From contig OX359193.1 of NCBI GenBank assembly GCA_947172415.1, positions 2,102,501 to 2,166,500 of the forward strand: a DNA stretch of 64,000 bases, read 5' to 3'. Made by a program: the position numbers and the translations under genes. Below are positions 20,868 through 33,630 of this stretch, in pieces. This DNA comes from Chondrosia reniformis. Taxonomy: Eukaryota; Porifera; Demospongiae; Chondrillida; Chondrillidae. Positions within the stretch are counted from its first letter, which is position 1. Every line of letters starts with the position of its first letter. The notes beneath the pieces are model-generated. The model did no database searches and had not been told where the DNA came from. It saw only the letters and a program-made list of their open reading frames with translations.

Positions 20868-21035
20868 AATAAAGCCTTGTTGAGTGTCAGCAACATGAAT
20901 TTCCTAATTTCCTATTATAACTGACTTGTATTCCCATTCCTCATGTACTGCTGATGAAAGCCTCCGGGTCGAAACGTCCAGAATTAGTAAATTCATGTTG
21001 CTGACGTTCAACAAGGCTTTATTCTTATTCATCTG
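20868..21035 (+). repeat. Inverted-repeat unit with hammerhead-like core
   Basis: Arms of about 36 bp (aataaagccttgttgagtgt ... caacatgaattt, and the reverse complement ending gcctttattc-like near 21030) enclose CTGATGA (20951-20957), a possible stem II (GCCTCCGGGTC) and GAAACGTC (20971-20978). This matches the core layout of a hammerhead ribozyme with a minimal stem III. CTG before the core can pair with CAG after GTC. Activity is unproven; stem II is imperfect. Confidence 0.5.
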
Positions 21036-21523
21036 TATACGTTTTCCATGTGTATACATACAGTAGAATCTCATAACGAAATTGCTCATATATAAGAATA
21101 GTGAAATACTTTGCTAGCTACACAGTGCAAATTACTGGCAAATATATAAAATATTAAAATTACAATCAAGTACTAGCTACACAGTGCAAGTTACAAATTT
21201 AAAGAGATCCAAGTGACCCCTAGGATATTCAGTATTTTAAACAGTACAAGACTTTAGTCACGCTATTGCAGGCTTTGAAATCCTCAACTACTGCATAGAG
21301 AGTAGTACTTAGTTGCTACAGATCATCCAAGGTAGAACACATGGCCTACCAATTACCTTTTCACATCTTAGTATAGACTGAGATAATGCATCTACATGCC
21401 ATTTATCAACAAAGGTTCCAGTCTTAAAAGGGTCTCAGCTATAATAATAACAAGATGCAGCAGATAGTTTGCCTTGTGAGGGAGCTAAGAATATACCAAT
21501 GGTTGCATGGTTGCATGCATTCA

Positions 21524-21650
21524 CATAATCAACAGGGTTAGAGACCATTTTGTACACGAGGACTAAAAAGGCCAAGGCCTTTATTACCATATGATGTCCC
21601 TTGTGTGCAAGTTACCAAGTGGTCTCTAACCTGTTGATTATGTGATTATG
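21524..21650. repeat. Small inverted-repeat element
   Basis: cacataatcaacagggttag plus agacca on the left is matched by the inverted tggtctctaacctgttgatt plus atgtg on the right, about 120 bp end to end. It is a typical small MITE with no coding content. Confidence 0.7.
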
Positions 21651-22252
21651 ACATGAATGTCAATATATATAAGTTGAGAATTTATATATAAAAATCTGCA
21701 ATATATAGACGAATTTTATTGTAACTTGCACTGTACATGTATATAGAATATTCTGTATTGAACCTTCAGATACACAGGCATTGTTGCCTAATTATATATA
21801 CCTCTATACTTTGCTATGAAAAAGTATTATAGTTTAGGAGGAAGCTGAAAGCCACAGATTAATGAATACATGAAACTGATCATGAATTAGGAAATTGTTT
21901 ACAAACTTTATTTGTCATGCAAGTTTCTACCTGTTGATCAACAAATGTATTAGTACCTGGCTTACCACCATTGATCAATTAATGTGTATATACATAAATA
22001 ATAACATCATAAATACAGTCAATATGATTAGAATAGTCAACAAAAACCAAAAATGATTGTACTGTCTGAAAAATAAATTTAAGCGTTCCAAATAATTAAA
22101 TGCTGTACAAATCATTATGTCAATCAAACATTTTTTCTAGGTAATATTCACAATCAATAAATATGAACAACAGAGCCACTGACAGATAACTGCAACCCAA
22201 TTAGTATAATACATTCAGATAATTATAAAAATGAGGCCATGCAGGTGACAGC

Positions 22253-25200
22253 TTATGGACACATCTGATCTGGTTCAGATATATCAACCTTGCTATCATA
22301 GAGGGACAATCTGGAACTGGAAGTTGAGGAAGTAAACGAATGTCTAATTTGGGGACATATACGGACTTTTCTTTCTTCAAATTTTAATGTTAGGCGCTGT
22401 ACATTAGAAGCTTCACCTTCATCTGAAACCGGATCATCAGTTAAATTCCCAGAGGCTTCTGGGATGGGTCCAGGGAAGTTGTGGTTGATACTGTTGTGGA
22501 TGTTAACTTTTTGAATTTTGGATTCCGCAGAAGGGAGAGTACAAAGACTCTGTGTCCTTTTAACCACTGAAGCAATGCCCAACTGGTGTGAACTTAAAAT
22601 GAGGCTTGATGGTCTGTCTTCATTCCACTGATTATTACCACTGCCTGATTTTTCTATCTTTCTCTTTTTGTTACTATGCCTTCCTTTTTTGCCTGTCTTG
22701 TTTTCATTTTGGGCCTTTTCTTCTATGGAGGATATTATTGCCTTGACACTGGCATTCTCAATATTGGACTGACTGCGCTGATGACCTGGTTGCCATCTTG
22801 AAGATTTGGTTTCTGAGTGAGAAGAATCAGTTGTATTCGTATGGTCTGTGTCTTGAGATATTGGTTCGTTTACGGGCGGAAGTGACGAGGGTGAATCTGA
22901 ATCAAGATTTGTACTCTGGTGCAAAGTTGAACAGATTTCTCTTTCAGGTGATACTGAAAATGATAGATGAATCTCATCACTATCATGATCAGAAGCAGTA
23001 GATGTTGGTCGCTGAGGCATCTGAATGGGTTCTGAAGAGGAAAATAATTCCAAGCTGGGAGCACTCAGAATTCTGCTACCCCACTTAGGTTGTGATTGTT
23101 CTAAAGTCCTTTTCTCCATTTCCATTACCCTTTCCTTGACACTCTCAATTTGAGGCTCCATGATAAGCATGCATGAATCGTCTCTTCCCCTCTCATCAAC
23201 CTCAACAATAATATGTTCTGTCATTGGAAGATCTGATCTAGACCGACGATGCTGCTTCTTAATTCTCCCACTTTTAGATTTTTTCTCCCTCAATGTTACT
23301 TCTGCATTCAGACCTTCTGGAAGAGACATTGACTGAGGAACACCAGTGCTGACTTTGGAAGCTTTCTCTGGCTGATCCATGGGAGACCATTCACCGGTGG
23401 TTTCTTCATCATCACTGCTGCCTTGGGGGTCCTCAAATGGCATTCCCTGATCTAGCTCATCTCCACTGACAGTGATAGTTATCTCCACAGATACAGAGGC
23501 TCGCTTTCCATGTAAGAATGCATCGTTTTCCAAAACTTTTTGAATGTCAGATGATGGATCAGAATTCCTTCTATCACTTGACATTGGTACTTCAGGAGTG
23601 TTCTCTGCTTTCATTGGATCTGGTATCTCACAATCTTCAGGATCAGATTCCATGTCAACTCTTGTGAGTGTTTGCTTCAGTAAACTCTCCACATCAGGAG
23701 GTGTTAGACTAAGAGGAGAGGAATATGTTGACGTACTTTCTGAATTATTATTCAGATTGATCCCTTGGTCATCGTCATCTTTATGCAGGCGAGCCAAAAA
23801 TGTACGAATGTGGTAGTCCTTGGCTGATTGGACACATTGGGGGCTTGAAACAGAACGGTCAAGACCAATCCTAAACTTTTCAGACTGTGCAGGCAGTGAT
23901 TGGGAAATGACATCATTGTCCTGTTCACTGAGTAGGTTAGGGGTACTCCCCATATCTTTGGGCCCAAAGTGGGGAGGCTGAAGCAGTGAGGAACGCTGCT
24001 GAGAACCAAAGGACTGCATGATGTCTGGATCAGACATGGACCGCTGATGTCTTATTTTTGTCACTGCCTTCACACCCCAAATAGGATTGTTTCTATGATA
24101 AAGAGAGGAGCATACTAATTACCACAATTCATTTCAATAGCTATATTGACATTCACTGCATGGTCCTTAAAAAGTCATTTAACTTGCTCTATGCCATATG
24201 CAGAATGTAGTAAGGTTCCAAACACCAGTACTATCTCACTGATATGTGTGTTAAATTTTATATACAAAAAATCATTCCATTAAATTAATTGAATAATCAG
24301 CGGAGGAACAAAGCATATTATATATTTTTAAATTCTCATATCATGGCACATAATTTTAAAACAAGCTAGTATGACATGCAGCATACTATACTTGTTAAAA
24401 ATCTATATTTGGTAAACTGTTTGATGCTTTATGGGCACAAGAAAATCTGTTACATGAATCAGTGGTTATTCATTCAATTGTGGGTTACAGTGCTATTTTG
24501 TTTTCTTTATTATATACAGAAATTTCCGGCTTTTTTGACTCATAATAGACATACATTCAGGTTATACAGCTAGTGGTAATAGCTAAATGCATATCTATGT
24601 GTACTTTAAGGACAAAAGAGTTATGACTGCTACCAACAGCATTCATCAGATCTTTATATAGTACATATTCATATTACTGAAGCAAAATAGAGATGTTAGT
24701 TTAGAAAATGGAATCAGTCTCCAAGGGAAAAAAAACAAGTACTTTATATTTTCAAAGCAGGTTACACATTTTGGATCCTTTCTAAATTACTGTAGTTAGT
24801 ACGTACGTACAGCTTTACTATAATATTCCAGTGATTTAATATTCAAACTCATGCTTTAATCATGGCTGAACTGATTTTCTGTTGTACAGTCCACACGTGG
24901 TTTCATGGCTGATAAGTGAAGGTTCATTGAACCACATAAAATACTTGTAAAATATGGTTTATTTTAGTTGATAATAAGAACCATCCTTTTTAGTGAAAAT
25001 TTCCATTGAAAGTGTTAACATAAAAGTCCACAAACATGTGTTTCAGTTTCCTTTTAAGAAAATCAAATCTCCCTAACAACTTTTAGAAGGGTTTGCTTCA
25101 CAACATTGTACTCTATTGCTGACAAAATACACTAACAGTATGCTTTGGTATACACACCTTGCTTTGAGGATTCCTTCGTAAGACTTTAGTTGCTCAATAA

Positions 25201-28200
25201 AGCCTCCGTTTGGATTCACACAAGCTCTCTTTTCCTTCACATAAGATTTGGCTTCCACAAAACTCATTTGGTATTCCTTCATAATGAAAGCCATCACCTA
25301 TTAGTCAGTATAGAAAAGCAATCATAACTTAAAAATTGATATATTCAAAAGATCAAGAAAAGATTCTAAAGTAAATGTATTTGTTTAAGCATGTTTTCTG
25401 TCATCTGCATCTGTATATACACAGGTTTGGTCTGCCCAAACAGACGTGTATGATTAAGTTACTTAAATTTCAGTATACCTTCAACTTCTGTATGATTAGC
25501 CTTATCATATAATCATTGTCTTGTTTCAATGCTTTTTGCAAATGTATTAGTGAACACTGCCATTCCTACTTTTAACATCATTTTAGTAAATATTCTTTAT
25601 TTACTTATATTCCTCCTTTTTTCTTCTTAATTTAAATTGATTTGAAAGGTTTCTTGACGAAAATCTCGAAATAATGTCTTATTAGACAAGAGAAATATGC
25701 CGAAAACCATGATCTCTTAATTAAAAATGGCGTCCGAGAAGACCACAATTTTCGCTTTTCACAATTAACATGCTTCTTGTAGAGCGCATTCAGATTTAGG
25801 GCTGTCTATTCCATAGTTTGGAAATATTTTTGACGATATATAACTTGTACGTGCACGTATAAGTTCGCATATTAGCGCTAGTCTATTCAATATAAGAAGA
25901 AATGGGCCTATACCTGGTTAGCCACTTTTTGAACGCTGTAGAGCGTGTAGAGCGTCGAAACATTTTTTGGCATTTAGAAAAGCGTGCATTAATGGCTGCA
26001 AATAACCGAATATAACCGAAAATAGCTTCGTTGGTGATTTATGAGGTAATGGAATAAGGATTTCTTCTAACTGCGTCGAACTTATCTTTGTAAAGGTTCA
26101 TCTTTCGACTTTGGGAGCGTCTAGAGACGCAGTTTTTTCGACTCTTCTTTCTGCCAAACGTTTCGACCCTGGGGGTCTTCTTCAGTGACGCGTCTCTAGA
26201 CGCTCCCAAAGTCGAAAGATGAACCTTTACAAAGATTTATGAGGTGTTGCTTGCTAATACATTGGATAGGGCGACCATTTTTTTCCAGCCATTCCTACTT
26301 AGAGAGTACTACTGTACTCTCTGATATGTACTCATGTACAGTTCTTCATTGTCATACTTAAAAAGTATGTAAAATTTCCTAATTTAGTTGCTTTTAGAGG
26401 TGATTAGGAGAAATGTATGTATACAGATAATTTAAATGAGAGAAAGGACACAAACAAACACTTTGTCAAGTACCTAAAGCATTGCAAAACTTACTGTAGC
26501 TGCTGATCTACTGATCCCCATTTTGCAGTGCACTAAAACCTTGGAATTTGTTACCCTATAAGTTAAGAGATACTTGTAACACAATATACTAGCTAGTAAT
26601 TGAAACCAATCAGCTCAAAGTCAATTGGGCAAAGGAAAACATGCAGTGCCATATTCCCACGTACTTTGCTTGTTTGATGAAGCGATATGTGTGCTCCCAA
26701 CTTCTAAGTAGATCTGACTCCTCCTTGTCGTAAACCCTAGCGGAAGACACCATATAAAATGAAAACTGTTATGACAGCTACATGCTGAACAATGTAATAG
26801 GCATTAGAGGGTGAACAGTCTGTAAATGCTGTATTGCATTATCATGTAATGGTAAATGAACATAATCTGTTTAGCAACCATTAAACAATTAAGAGGAAGA
26901 AATGAGCAAAAAGGAATTAAAAGGCTACTGCAGCCATCAGTTTTTCTACCATTTAGATAGAGTTGTTTGATCCACACATATTCCTCTTATCTACACATAT
27001 ACAGGCAGGGAGGTAGGCAGGTAAGTATGAAGATACGTACAAATCTGCTCAGAAGAATTGGCTCTTGGTTGATTTGTACTACTAGTAATAAGACCACTGT
27101 ACTAGGTTAAAACTAATGACCAAATAAGGTCAGTTTGATATTCCATTCCATACTAGCAGGGACCATGTCACCCTTTATAAATAGAACCATTGTAAGGTAC
27201 CTTATGTTGAACTGAGCAGGACACCATGCACCCTCTACATACCTAATATTCTTGTATTTGAATATGTCTGGAAAGAAGTTGTCAATTTCACGAGTACAAT
27301 TCAAGATGTATCCAACCCTATCATTACATAATAGAAGAGGAGAAAAGTATGCATATAATGGAATTAAATACAGTGTCTATAAATCTGTGATTATGTACGT
27401 AAATGTGCATTCACAAACCCTATTGACTTCAGTTCATCCAGATTGGCAGCATTCCATTCTGATCCCTAGTTAGAAATGGAAAGCCACTTAAAGTACGTAT
27501 GTATGTGTGTACGTACGTATATACACTTATATATACATCCACAGAACATCTACCAAACATACATACAGTATATACATATGTACAGACAGGTACAAGTCAG
27601 ATTACTAGTTTCTCACCAAATATAAGTAGTCCTTGATTTGTGAAGGTTGCTCCATTTGCCCAAAGATCAACATAATAGTCTCATCAATGAAGCTACGATA
27701 CTCCTTGAGGTCCATATCCATGTCTGCTTCCAACTGCTGGCGAAGCTGCTTTGAGCTGACGTCTTCCAAATCAACGTGCAGCATTATTTCTCTGAGCTTT
27801 TTGTTTAAAATCTGTTGAAGGGCAACACTCTCTCGTCTAATAAAAGAGACACAATTATGGTAATTTGGCAAAACTGCTCTACTATAGTTAAGAAACTTAC
27901 TGGTTCATAAATGCTTCACTACCAAAGGTGTATGTAATATCTTCTGTTTTATTCCTACAGTAGAACACACCACCATAATAACACATCAAAAATTACACAC
28001 AAACACACATGCATTTAGCAGAAACAATACACAGCACCATGTACATACATAAATAGCATGATCTTACACCTTCCAAAGTAATCTCATGTACATCTGTTTT
28101 ACTAAATACATACGTACGTACTTGTAAATACGTATATCCATACATCACACTAAATCTAAAGAGAACGGTTACCATTCACTGAGGGAAATCCTGCTAGTAG

Positions 28201-30783
28201 TGAGCTGTTGTGTATACCATCCGATCCACGTGTGGGACAACCCTCTAGTGTAGTAGTTATTCACCATAGCTACTTCCACCAACTTGTACAGAGACTGTAG
28301 TGCAGTCCTGAAGTATGCAATAGTGAAGATGCAATCAAGTTGTAATACAGAGGAGGGCCAATGAAGACAAGAGACTCACCACATGCTCTGAACGGATACA
28401 GTCTTAAATACATGGTGCCTTTCCCCTGTTTTAACCAGAAATCCGCTGAAATATTAAAAGGAAGGAAGGGAGGGAGGGAGGATTGGAAAATATAGTGGAG
28501 AGGATTATTAATAACTTACCCATCGCCATGAAGTCTGATAACAGTGTTGCCCCAAATGGGGAAAACCAATCCAATTGAGACCCTGCATGTACACATGTTG
28601 ACATAGCAATCACATGAAAACAATGGTTAATATAAAGAAATAAACACACATATTTAGGCCTTGTAAACGAGCTGATAAGGGGGGCACTATCTACCATATA
28701 CACAGCCTGAATTGCTGATTTATACAATATACAGTAAGCGTGAACAAAGCTTAAACAGGAAGTGAAATAATTCTTATGCATTAATTTTCATTGTTACTGA
28801 GGATTTCTTTTGTCACTAAAGGAAATATCATGTACGTATTCCCTTTGCTTTTTAGATCACATAGCCCATTGCCTACGACTTCTGCTGAAATATGTCAGTT
28901 CCACTTGGACCCGTGATGTATTTCAGCTAGAGTCCTTGCCTCTGAGCTATAATTATGACATATGTACGTACATATGTATATAACTGTGAGTTATTCCAGG
29001 TGAGTATGTAGAAGTACCAACCTACGTATATAACATTACACACAAGAATCTCATCTTGAAAAAACATTAACCAAAATGGCGGTCAGTCTTACAAACCATT
29101 TTTATTATTGGCATCACTTACATATGTACATGTTCATACAACATAACACAGTCGCAGTGGCTTAATACAAAAATCATACCCTTCCTATACACATTAACAT
29201 ATTATATACACAGATGTAAACATAGTGTTCACTTTGGACAACTCACTCCTTGTCATGCATTTCTGTGCCCAGGAGCACAGCCTCCTCTGTATCCTGAACA
29301 CCTTGAGCAGTTGCTATAACCAAATACCTATGCTTTGATTCTGAGTTCCGCTCCAGCTCAACACACTAATGTGCAAATAGAGTTCAAAGGTCAATCACAT
29401 GTGATTGGTACTGTAATTATAAAGGCACTACAGCAAATGTTTGTTGTTGTGTCTAATCATTAAATTGAGATTTGGACCTACCTACATTGCATAGTGAAAC
29501 TTTCAATTATAAAATTACTATACACATACATACAAATGTATCAAGAGCTTATCAAAGAAAGGATTACTGTTTGAACCTTATCACGTACATAATAGCATAT
29601 ATACGTACCTAAGTCTCCTATTAAGGCAATACAGTTATAGGACAGTCTCCTATTAAGGCAATACAGTTATAGGACAGTCTCCTATTAAGGCAATACAGTT
29701 ATAGGACAGTCTCCTATTAAGGGAATACAGTTATAGGATAAAGAGACTACAGGTATAGGATAAAGAGACAACAGGTATAGGATAAAGAGACAACAGGTAT
29801 AGGATAAAGAGACTATAGCTATAGGATAAAGAGACTACAGCTAAAGGATAAAGAGACTACAGGTATAGGATAAAGTGACTACAGCTATAGGATAAAGAGA
29901 CTACAGGTATAGGATAAAGTGACTACAGCTATAGGATAAAGTGACTACAGGTATAGGATAAAGAGACTCCAGCTATAGGATAAAGTGACTACAGGTATAG
30001 GATAAAGAGACTACAGGTATACATAGGACTGTCCCCACTACTACTCAGCTCATGTCTTAAGACATATCATACTGTAGGCAGGAAGGTAGGCAGGTAGTAG
30101 ATAATTATGAGACAGATTGGCACGAAGAAATACCTTAATGTCATTGAAGGATGACTACAATTATAATTATTTAAGTATTTATTGTGATGTTAAATACATA
30201 ATATATATCACACACAGAAACCATAAGGAATGGTGTGACTTGACCACAAACATCAGGTGATTTTCAAACCTGATGTTAATGTAAGTCAACTTAGCAGGAC
30301 AAAGTAAACTGTAAGGTATAGACTCCATTCAAAATCTGACTACTGGCCTCTCACTGAAGCTCTGGAGGAGCAAAATACATAATAAAATAAGCCAGATCAA
30401 AGTCCACTCCACTGGGAGTCTACTTATGCGTACAAACTCAATTATGACTGTATGCAAACAGAATCAAGCATACAGCTAGCACACACATGGCATAGAATCA
30501 TGGGTTTATCACAAAAGTGATAGATAGCCTTACCATTCTCAGTGTATCTGCTGGCCTCATCATGGGAACTAGGCCTCTCAACAGAAACTGAATGTGACTA
30601 GGGTCTGGAAAATTAAATTTCAGAGCATAAAAGGTATTTCAATTGTTTGAAGAATGGCAAAACAGTACCTCCTCTAGTGACTTGTGTCCAGGGTCTGGGT
30701 GGCAAGCACATTGCAAAGGTCTTTGTAGTCACAAATCCCTCAAAACTGGAGGCTGTCCCAGAGTTATTCTCCCATTCCTCATC
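22253..30783 (-). CDS. SSH: Slingshot cofilin phosphatase (14 exons seen, probable distal first exon)
   Basis: Slingshot dephosphorylates phospho-cofilin and so promotes actin turnover in the cytoplasm. Exons (minus strand): 30783-30669, 30604-30534, 29365-29247, 28582-28520, 28445-28380, 28307-28173, 27954-27901, 27836-27617, 27465-27419, 27317-27243, 26736-26665, 26555-26495, 25297-25158 and 24092-22253. All phases join. The N-terminal SSH domain is present (HIQFLLRGLVPMMRPADTLR, GVQDTEEAVLLG, VFPIWGNTVIRLHGDG, SLYKLVEVAMVNNYYTRGLS). A DEK_C-like region follows (KLREIMLHVDLEDVSSKQLR). The phosphatase has YILNCTREIDNFFPDIF and the active site VLVHCKMGISRSAAT with Cys and Arg intact. The final exon is a 613-codon Ser-rich tail (NNPIWGVKAVTKIRHQRSMS), low-complexity and regulatory in type. 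The protein starts upstream; a candidate first exon (MALTLSSPHIT) is at 37412-37380, giving about 1036 residues in all. It looks intact. Confidence 0.93.
25430..26330 (+). mobile_element. Foldback MITE M1, copy 2
   Basis: It lies in the Slingshot intron between 26495 and 25297. It shares with the 43.6-44.3 kb copy the order: acttctgtatgattagcctt, gatctcttaattaaaaatgg, gagcgcattcagatttaggg, gcatattagcgctagtctat, gcgtgcattaatggctgcaa and the hairpin end at 26282-26322. It has only one foldback arm at the left. A 187-bp unit is inserted at 26048-26234. Confidence 0.75.
26048..26234 (-). mobile_element. 187-bp hairpin insertion with hammerhead-like core and 11-bp target duplication
   Basis: atttatgaggt occurs at 26037-26047 and again at 26235-26245. 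Uninterrupted M1 copies (near 575 and 44250) have it once. Arms of about 40 bp (aaaggttcatctttcgactt, tgggagcgtctagagacgc) form a long inverted repeat. Between them, on the minus strand, lie GTCA, CTGAAGA (26085+100, i.e. 26179-26185), a perfect GACCC/GGGTC stem II and GAAACGTT (GAAAC at 26160-26164). This is hammerhead order with one core substitution (CTGAAGA for CTGATGA). Confidence 0.7.
29610..30022. repeat. Two adjoining minisatellites in a Slingshot intron
   Basis: First come four 32-bp copies of gtctcctattaaggcaatac plus agttataggaca. Then come about 13 copies of a 22-bp unit, ggataaagagactacaggta plus ta. The two units share the ataggat junction, which suggests one grew out of the other. 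They lie between the exons at 30534 and 29365. Confidence 0.85.
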
Positions 30784-31309
30784 CTAAATCAAATAAAATG
30801 TGCACTTAGAGCAATGCAAGTAACCTATAGACAACACACTGAATAGAACCACTTGAAAGCAAAGCAGATGAAGTAATCCTTGACAATAACCCGTTCTATT
30901 GGGAAGGAGGACAGACTAAAGGACAAATGATACCTGAATGACTACACAGCTTTATCATTAGCAGTGTCAGGAAATGTGACTAAGGGAAAATACAACATTT
31001 CTGTGATGCTGAATTAAGAGACATTCAGTGGCAAGGTATTCAAACTTCCTAAATTATATTCCTGTCTATACATGCACATAAAACAGACAATTAGTCTAAA
31101 GTAGCTTTCAGTAGGAAATGTGGGTTGAGAAGAATGTTGCACTACATTAGTAGCTATAATATGCATTGAGAGAGAGTGCACAATGTAATAAAGGGACAAG
31201 GCAGTCGGCAACCTTACTTAGAGGTGCCTTTAAACAGACACTAATGGGATTCACTTTGAAGAATTACTCTTATAATTACTGAAGCTACACAATGACCCCT
31301 ATAGTTACA

Positions 31310-31590
31310 ACAAACAGCCAACTGACTACACCAGCCAAAGACTCACAAAAGATCAAGAAGGAGACAAAGATTCTCAACAATCAAGAATAAAGCAAACATT
31401 CCCAGGGTCACTAATGAAGGGTGGAGTCCCCAGAAACAGCTGTCTGGCCCAGTGGAGAAGAAGAATAGTAAAAGTAGAAACCTCTTGTATCCTCATCCAA
31501 AGCTCTCACTAGGTTTAGTTCCCTATAGGCCTTTACTCCAAGTAGATGTATAGCACGCAAGAAAAATGGTGTATTGATTGTTCATACATA
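31310..31590 (+). repeat. Hammerhead-bearing repeat, copy B
   Basis: Same family as 7190-7440. GGGTCA (31405-31410), CTAATGA (31411-31417), GAAA (31433-31436), then CAGCTGTC and TGGCCC (31445-31450). Stem I can form with six pairs. The core carries G to A at the third position, which should abolish cleavage. Confidence 0.55.
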
Positions 31591-31599
31591 CATACATAC

Positions 31600-32850
31600 A
31601 CATTAAACATGGACGCACATATGTATGTACGTATGTATATACGTACAACTTGAATTATGTTCGTATGTACCTACTGACTGACATATATATATGTAAATGT
31701 ACGTACGTATATACACACATATAAACATTCTGCACAAAAGTAATTTACTGAAGTATATGCAGACAGTTTCCCATGTTGGTGAGTCATTTCATCAAAACAG
31801 ACTTCTTTGTCGGGTTTCATCAACACAGAGCCTAGGAATGTTGGTATGTCAGCTGTAGCAAGCCAGGTGGGTAGCACATATAACCACTCTGTATTTGGAT
31901 TTCTTAGTGTGTTTAGGTACATCAGTAGCGTTTAAGATAAACCTTACAACAACCAAGCATTGGTATCAGTTACAAAGGGAATCTTAACAAACTGTAACGC
32001 TTATCTACACAACTAAAAGCTTACTTATCTCTATCAAAGGACTGTGCATATGTCATAACAAAGAAAAGAGAAAAGAATGTATATACGTACGTATGTATAT
32101 TTTTAATCATCAAAATACATTTAATTTTAATAAAAATGTGACTCCACAGATTATTGCAAATTTATTTGTACATGCTGTACATAGCCAAGTTGGGTAGCTC
32201 TGCATTGGCAAGTCCATGCACTGCAACCAGATACCCTTCTAGTGTAGCACAACAAACCTATCAGATCCGGCCTGATAGGGAAGATAACCTCGGCAGCCAA
32301 GATACCTCATATCTGCTGACAACAGAATCACTAACACATGTACATGGTATACGTACATTACCAGTAGTACAAAGAGGCCAGACTGTGCAAGAACATGGCT
32401 AAAATTCCTCCCTCTGATGTAATAGCTTCAGAGACCTATGACATCATCAGAGGTCATTCAGGCTGCAGCCTACAAAGAAAGTACACCTCAAGACAGAGAC
32501 CTACTGAGAAGAGCCATCTGTTCCATTAAGCAAACAGACAAGACACAGTAGAACCTGTACAGTAGCAAACAGTACATAAAGGTGTCTAGTGAGCAAGACA
32601 GTAAAGCTAAATGACTCCTTTGAGGAGGGCAAGCAAGTCATCACAACAGATAATTGAAGAAGCATGCCAAGTGGTAAGTAGTGAGAAGGTCAGAAATTAG
32701 TACAAGGCAACCATTGCTAACCAAACATGGCCAACATGGCCTAGGAATGTCATAGGGCATAGTGCCATGCTCCAACAGTGCATGACACCCATGCAGCACA
32801 TACGTACATACGTAGGTACATATGTATATAGGACTGGAACACAAATCAGG
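31600..32850. other. No gene recognised
   Basis: Upstream (5') of the second Slingshot exon on the minus strand. Microsatellite-like runs of acgtacgtat and short frames occur, none with a recognisable motif or codon pattern. Confidence 0.4.
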
Positions 32851-32854
32851 CTAT

Positions 32855-33080
32855 CTACATGTTGAGGACTTAAAAAAGATTAAGAAGAAGACAAAGATTC
32901 CCAGGGTTTCTGATGAATAGTCGAATTCCCAGAAACAGCTGACTGGCCCATTAAAGAAGAGAGAAATAGAATGAGAAATGTTTAGTATCCTCATCACTAG
33001 GTTTACTTCCCTACAGGCATTTTAATTTAAAGAAGATGTATGTAGCACATTGAAAGATGGTGTGTTTGACTATTCACGCA
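32855..33080 (+). repeat. Hammerhead-bearing repeat, copy C
   Basis: Same family as 7190-7440. It keeps the consensus core CTGATGA (32910-32916) and GAAA (32932-32935). Stem II is degraded, and the cleavage-site bases read GAC instead of GTC (CAGCTGAC at 32936-32943). Together the three copies point to an ancestor with CTGATGA, a GGG/CCC stem II and CAGCTGTC. Confidence 0.55.
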
Positions 33081-33420
33081 CACTTGTATGTAGTTATATA
33101 GCCATTCAACTGTAGAGATACCAGGGGCCTCCCACTCCTGCACATTTGCATGCTGTAGATAGCCTGCCTCACACTTAGAGATCATAACAGGAATCTGAGA
33201 CAAAGGTAATACACCTGAAGCACATGAATGTACATAGAGGCTCAGTAGCAGTATAACTGAACACAAATTAGGCTATCTACTGAGTAACACTGCTCAATGT
33301 GAGGGTGCCAATTCAGCTACCTTACAAGTCCTCCATAAGACTAAACGGTCACAGAAAGGCAACCAAAGTGAGCCTAGCCAGGTTAGTCTTAAAGGGAGAA
33401 AACAGCCTGTCGTCAACTGG

Positions 33421-33630
33421 ACTTGTGTTAGAATTGAACTAGCGACCATCAGCTTTGCACTCTAAAGTTCATTCTGAGCTAAGAGGTCCATCCAAAAAGC
33501 ATATTCTGAGCTAAGAGGTCCATCCAACAAGCATATTCTGAACTAAGAGGTCCGTCCAAAAAGCATATTCTGAGCTAAGAGGTCCATCCAACAAGCATAT
33601 TCTGAGCTAAGAGGTACATCCAAAAAGCAG
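33421..33630 (-). repeat. tRNA-like SINE fragment whose head is expanded into a 32-bp minisatellite
   Basis: On the minus strand ggacctcttagctcagaatg is followed by a tRNA-like anticodon region and ggtcgctagttcaattctaa. These resemble pol III A and B boxes. The head segment is repeated five times at 32-bp spacing (33471-33630), so several A-box-like sequences precede one B-box-like sequence. Confidence 0.55.

Noticed and set aside
23544..23816. Plus-strand 90-codon frame
   Set aside because: A shadow of the last Slingshot exon.
31671..31922. 83-codon minus-strand frame upstream of Slingshot
   Set aside because: Composition is unremarkable, no conserved motif is seen, and it is next to repeat DNA.
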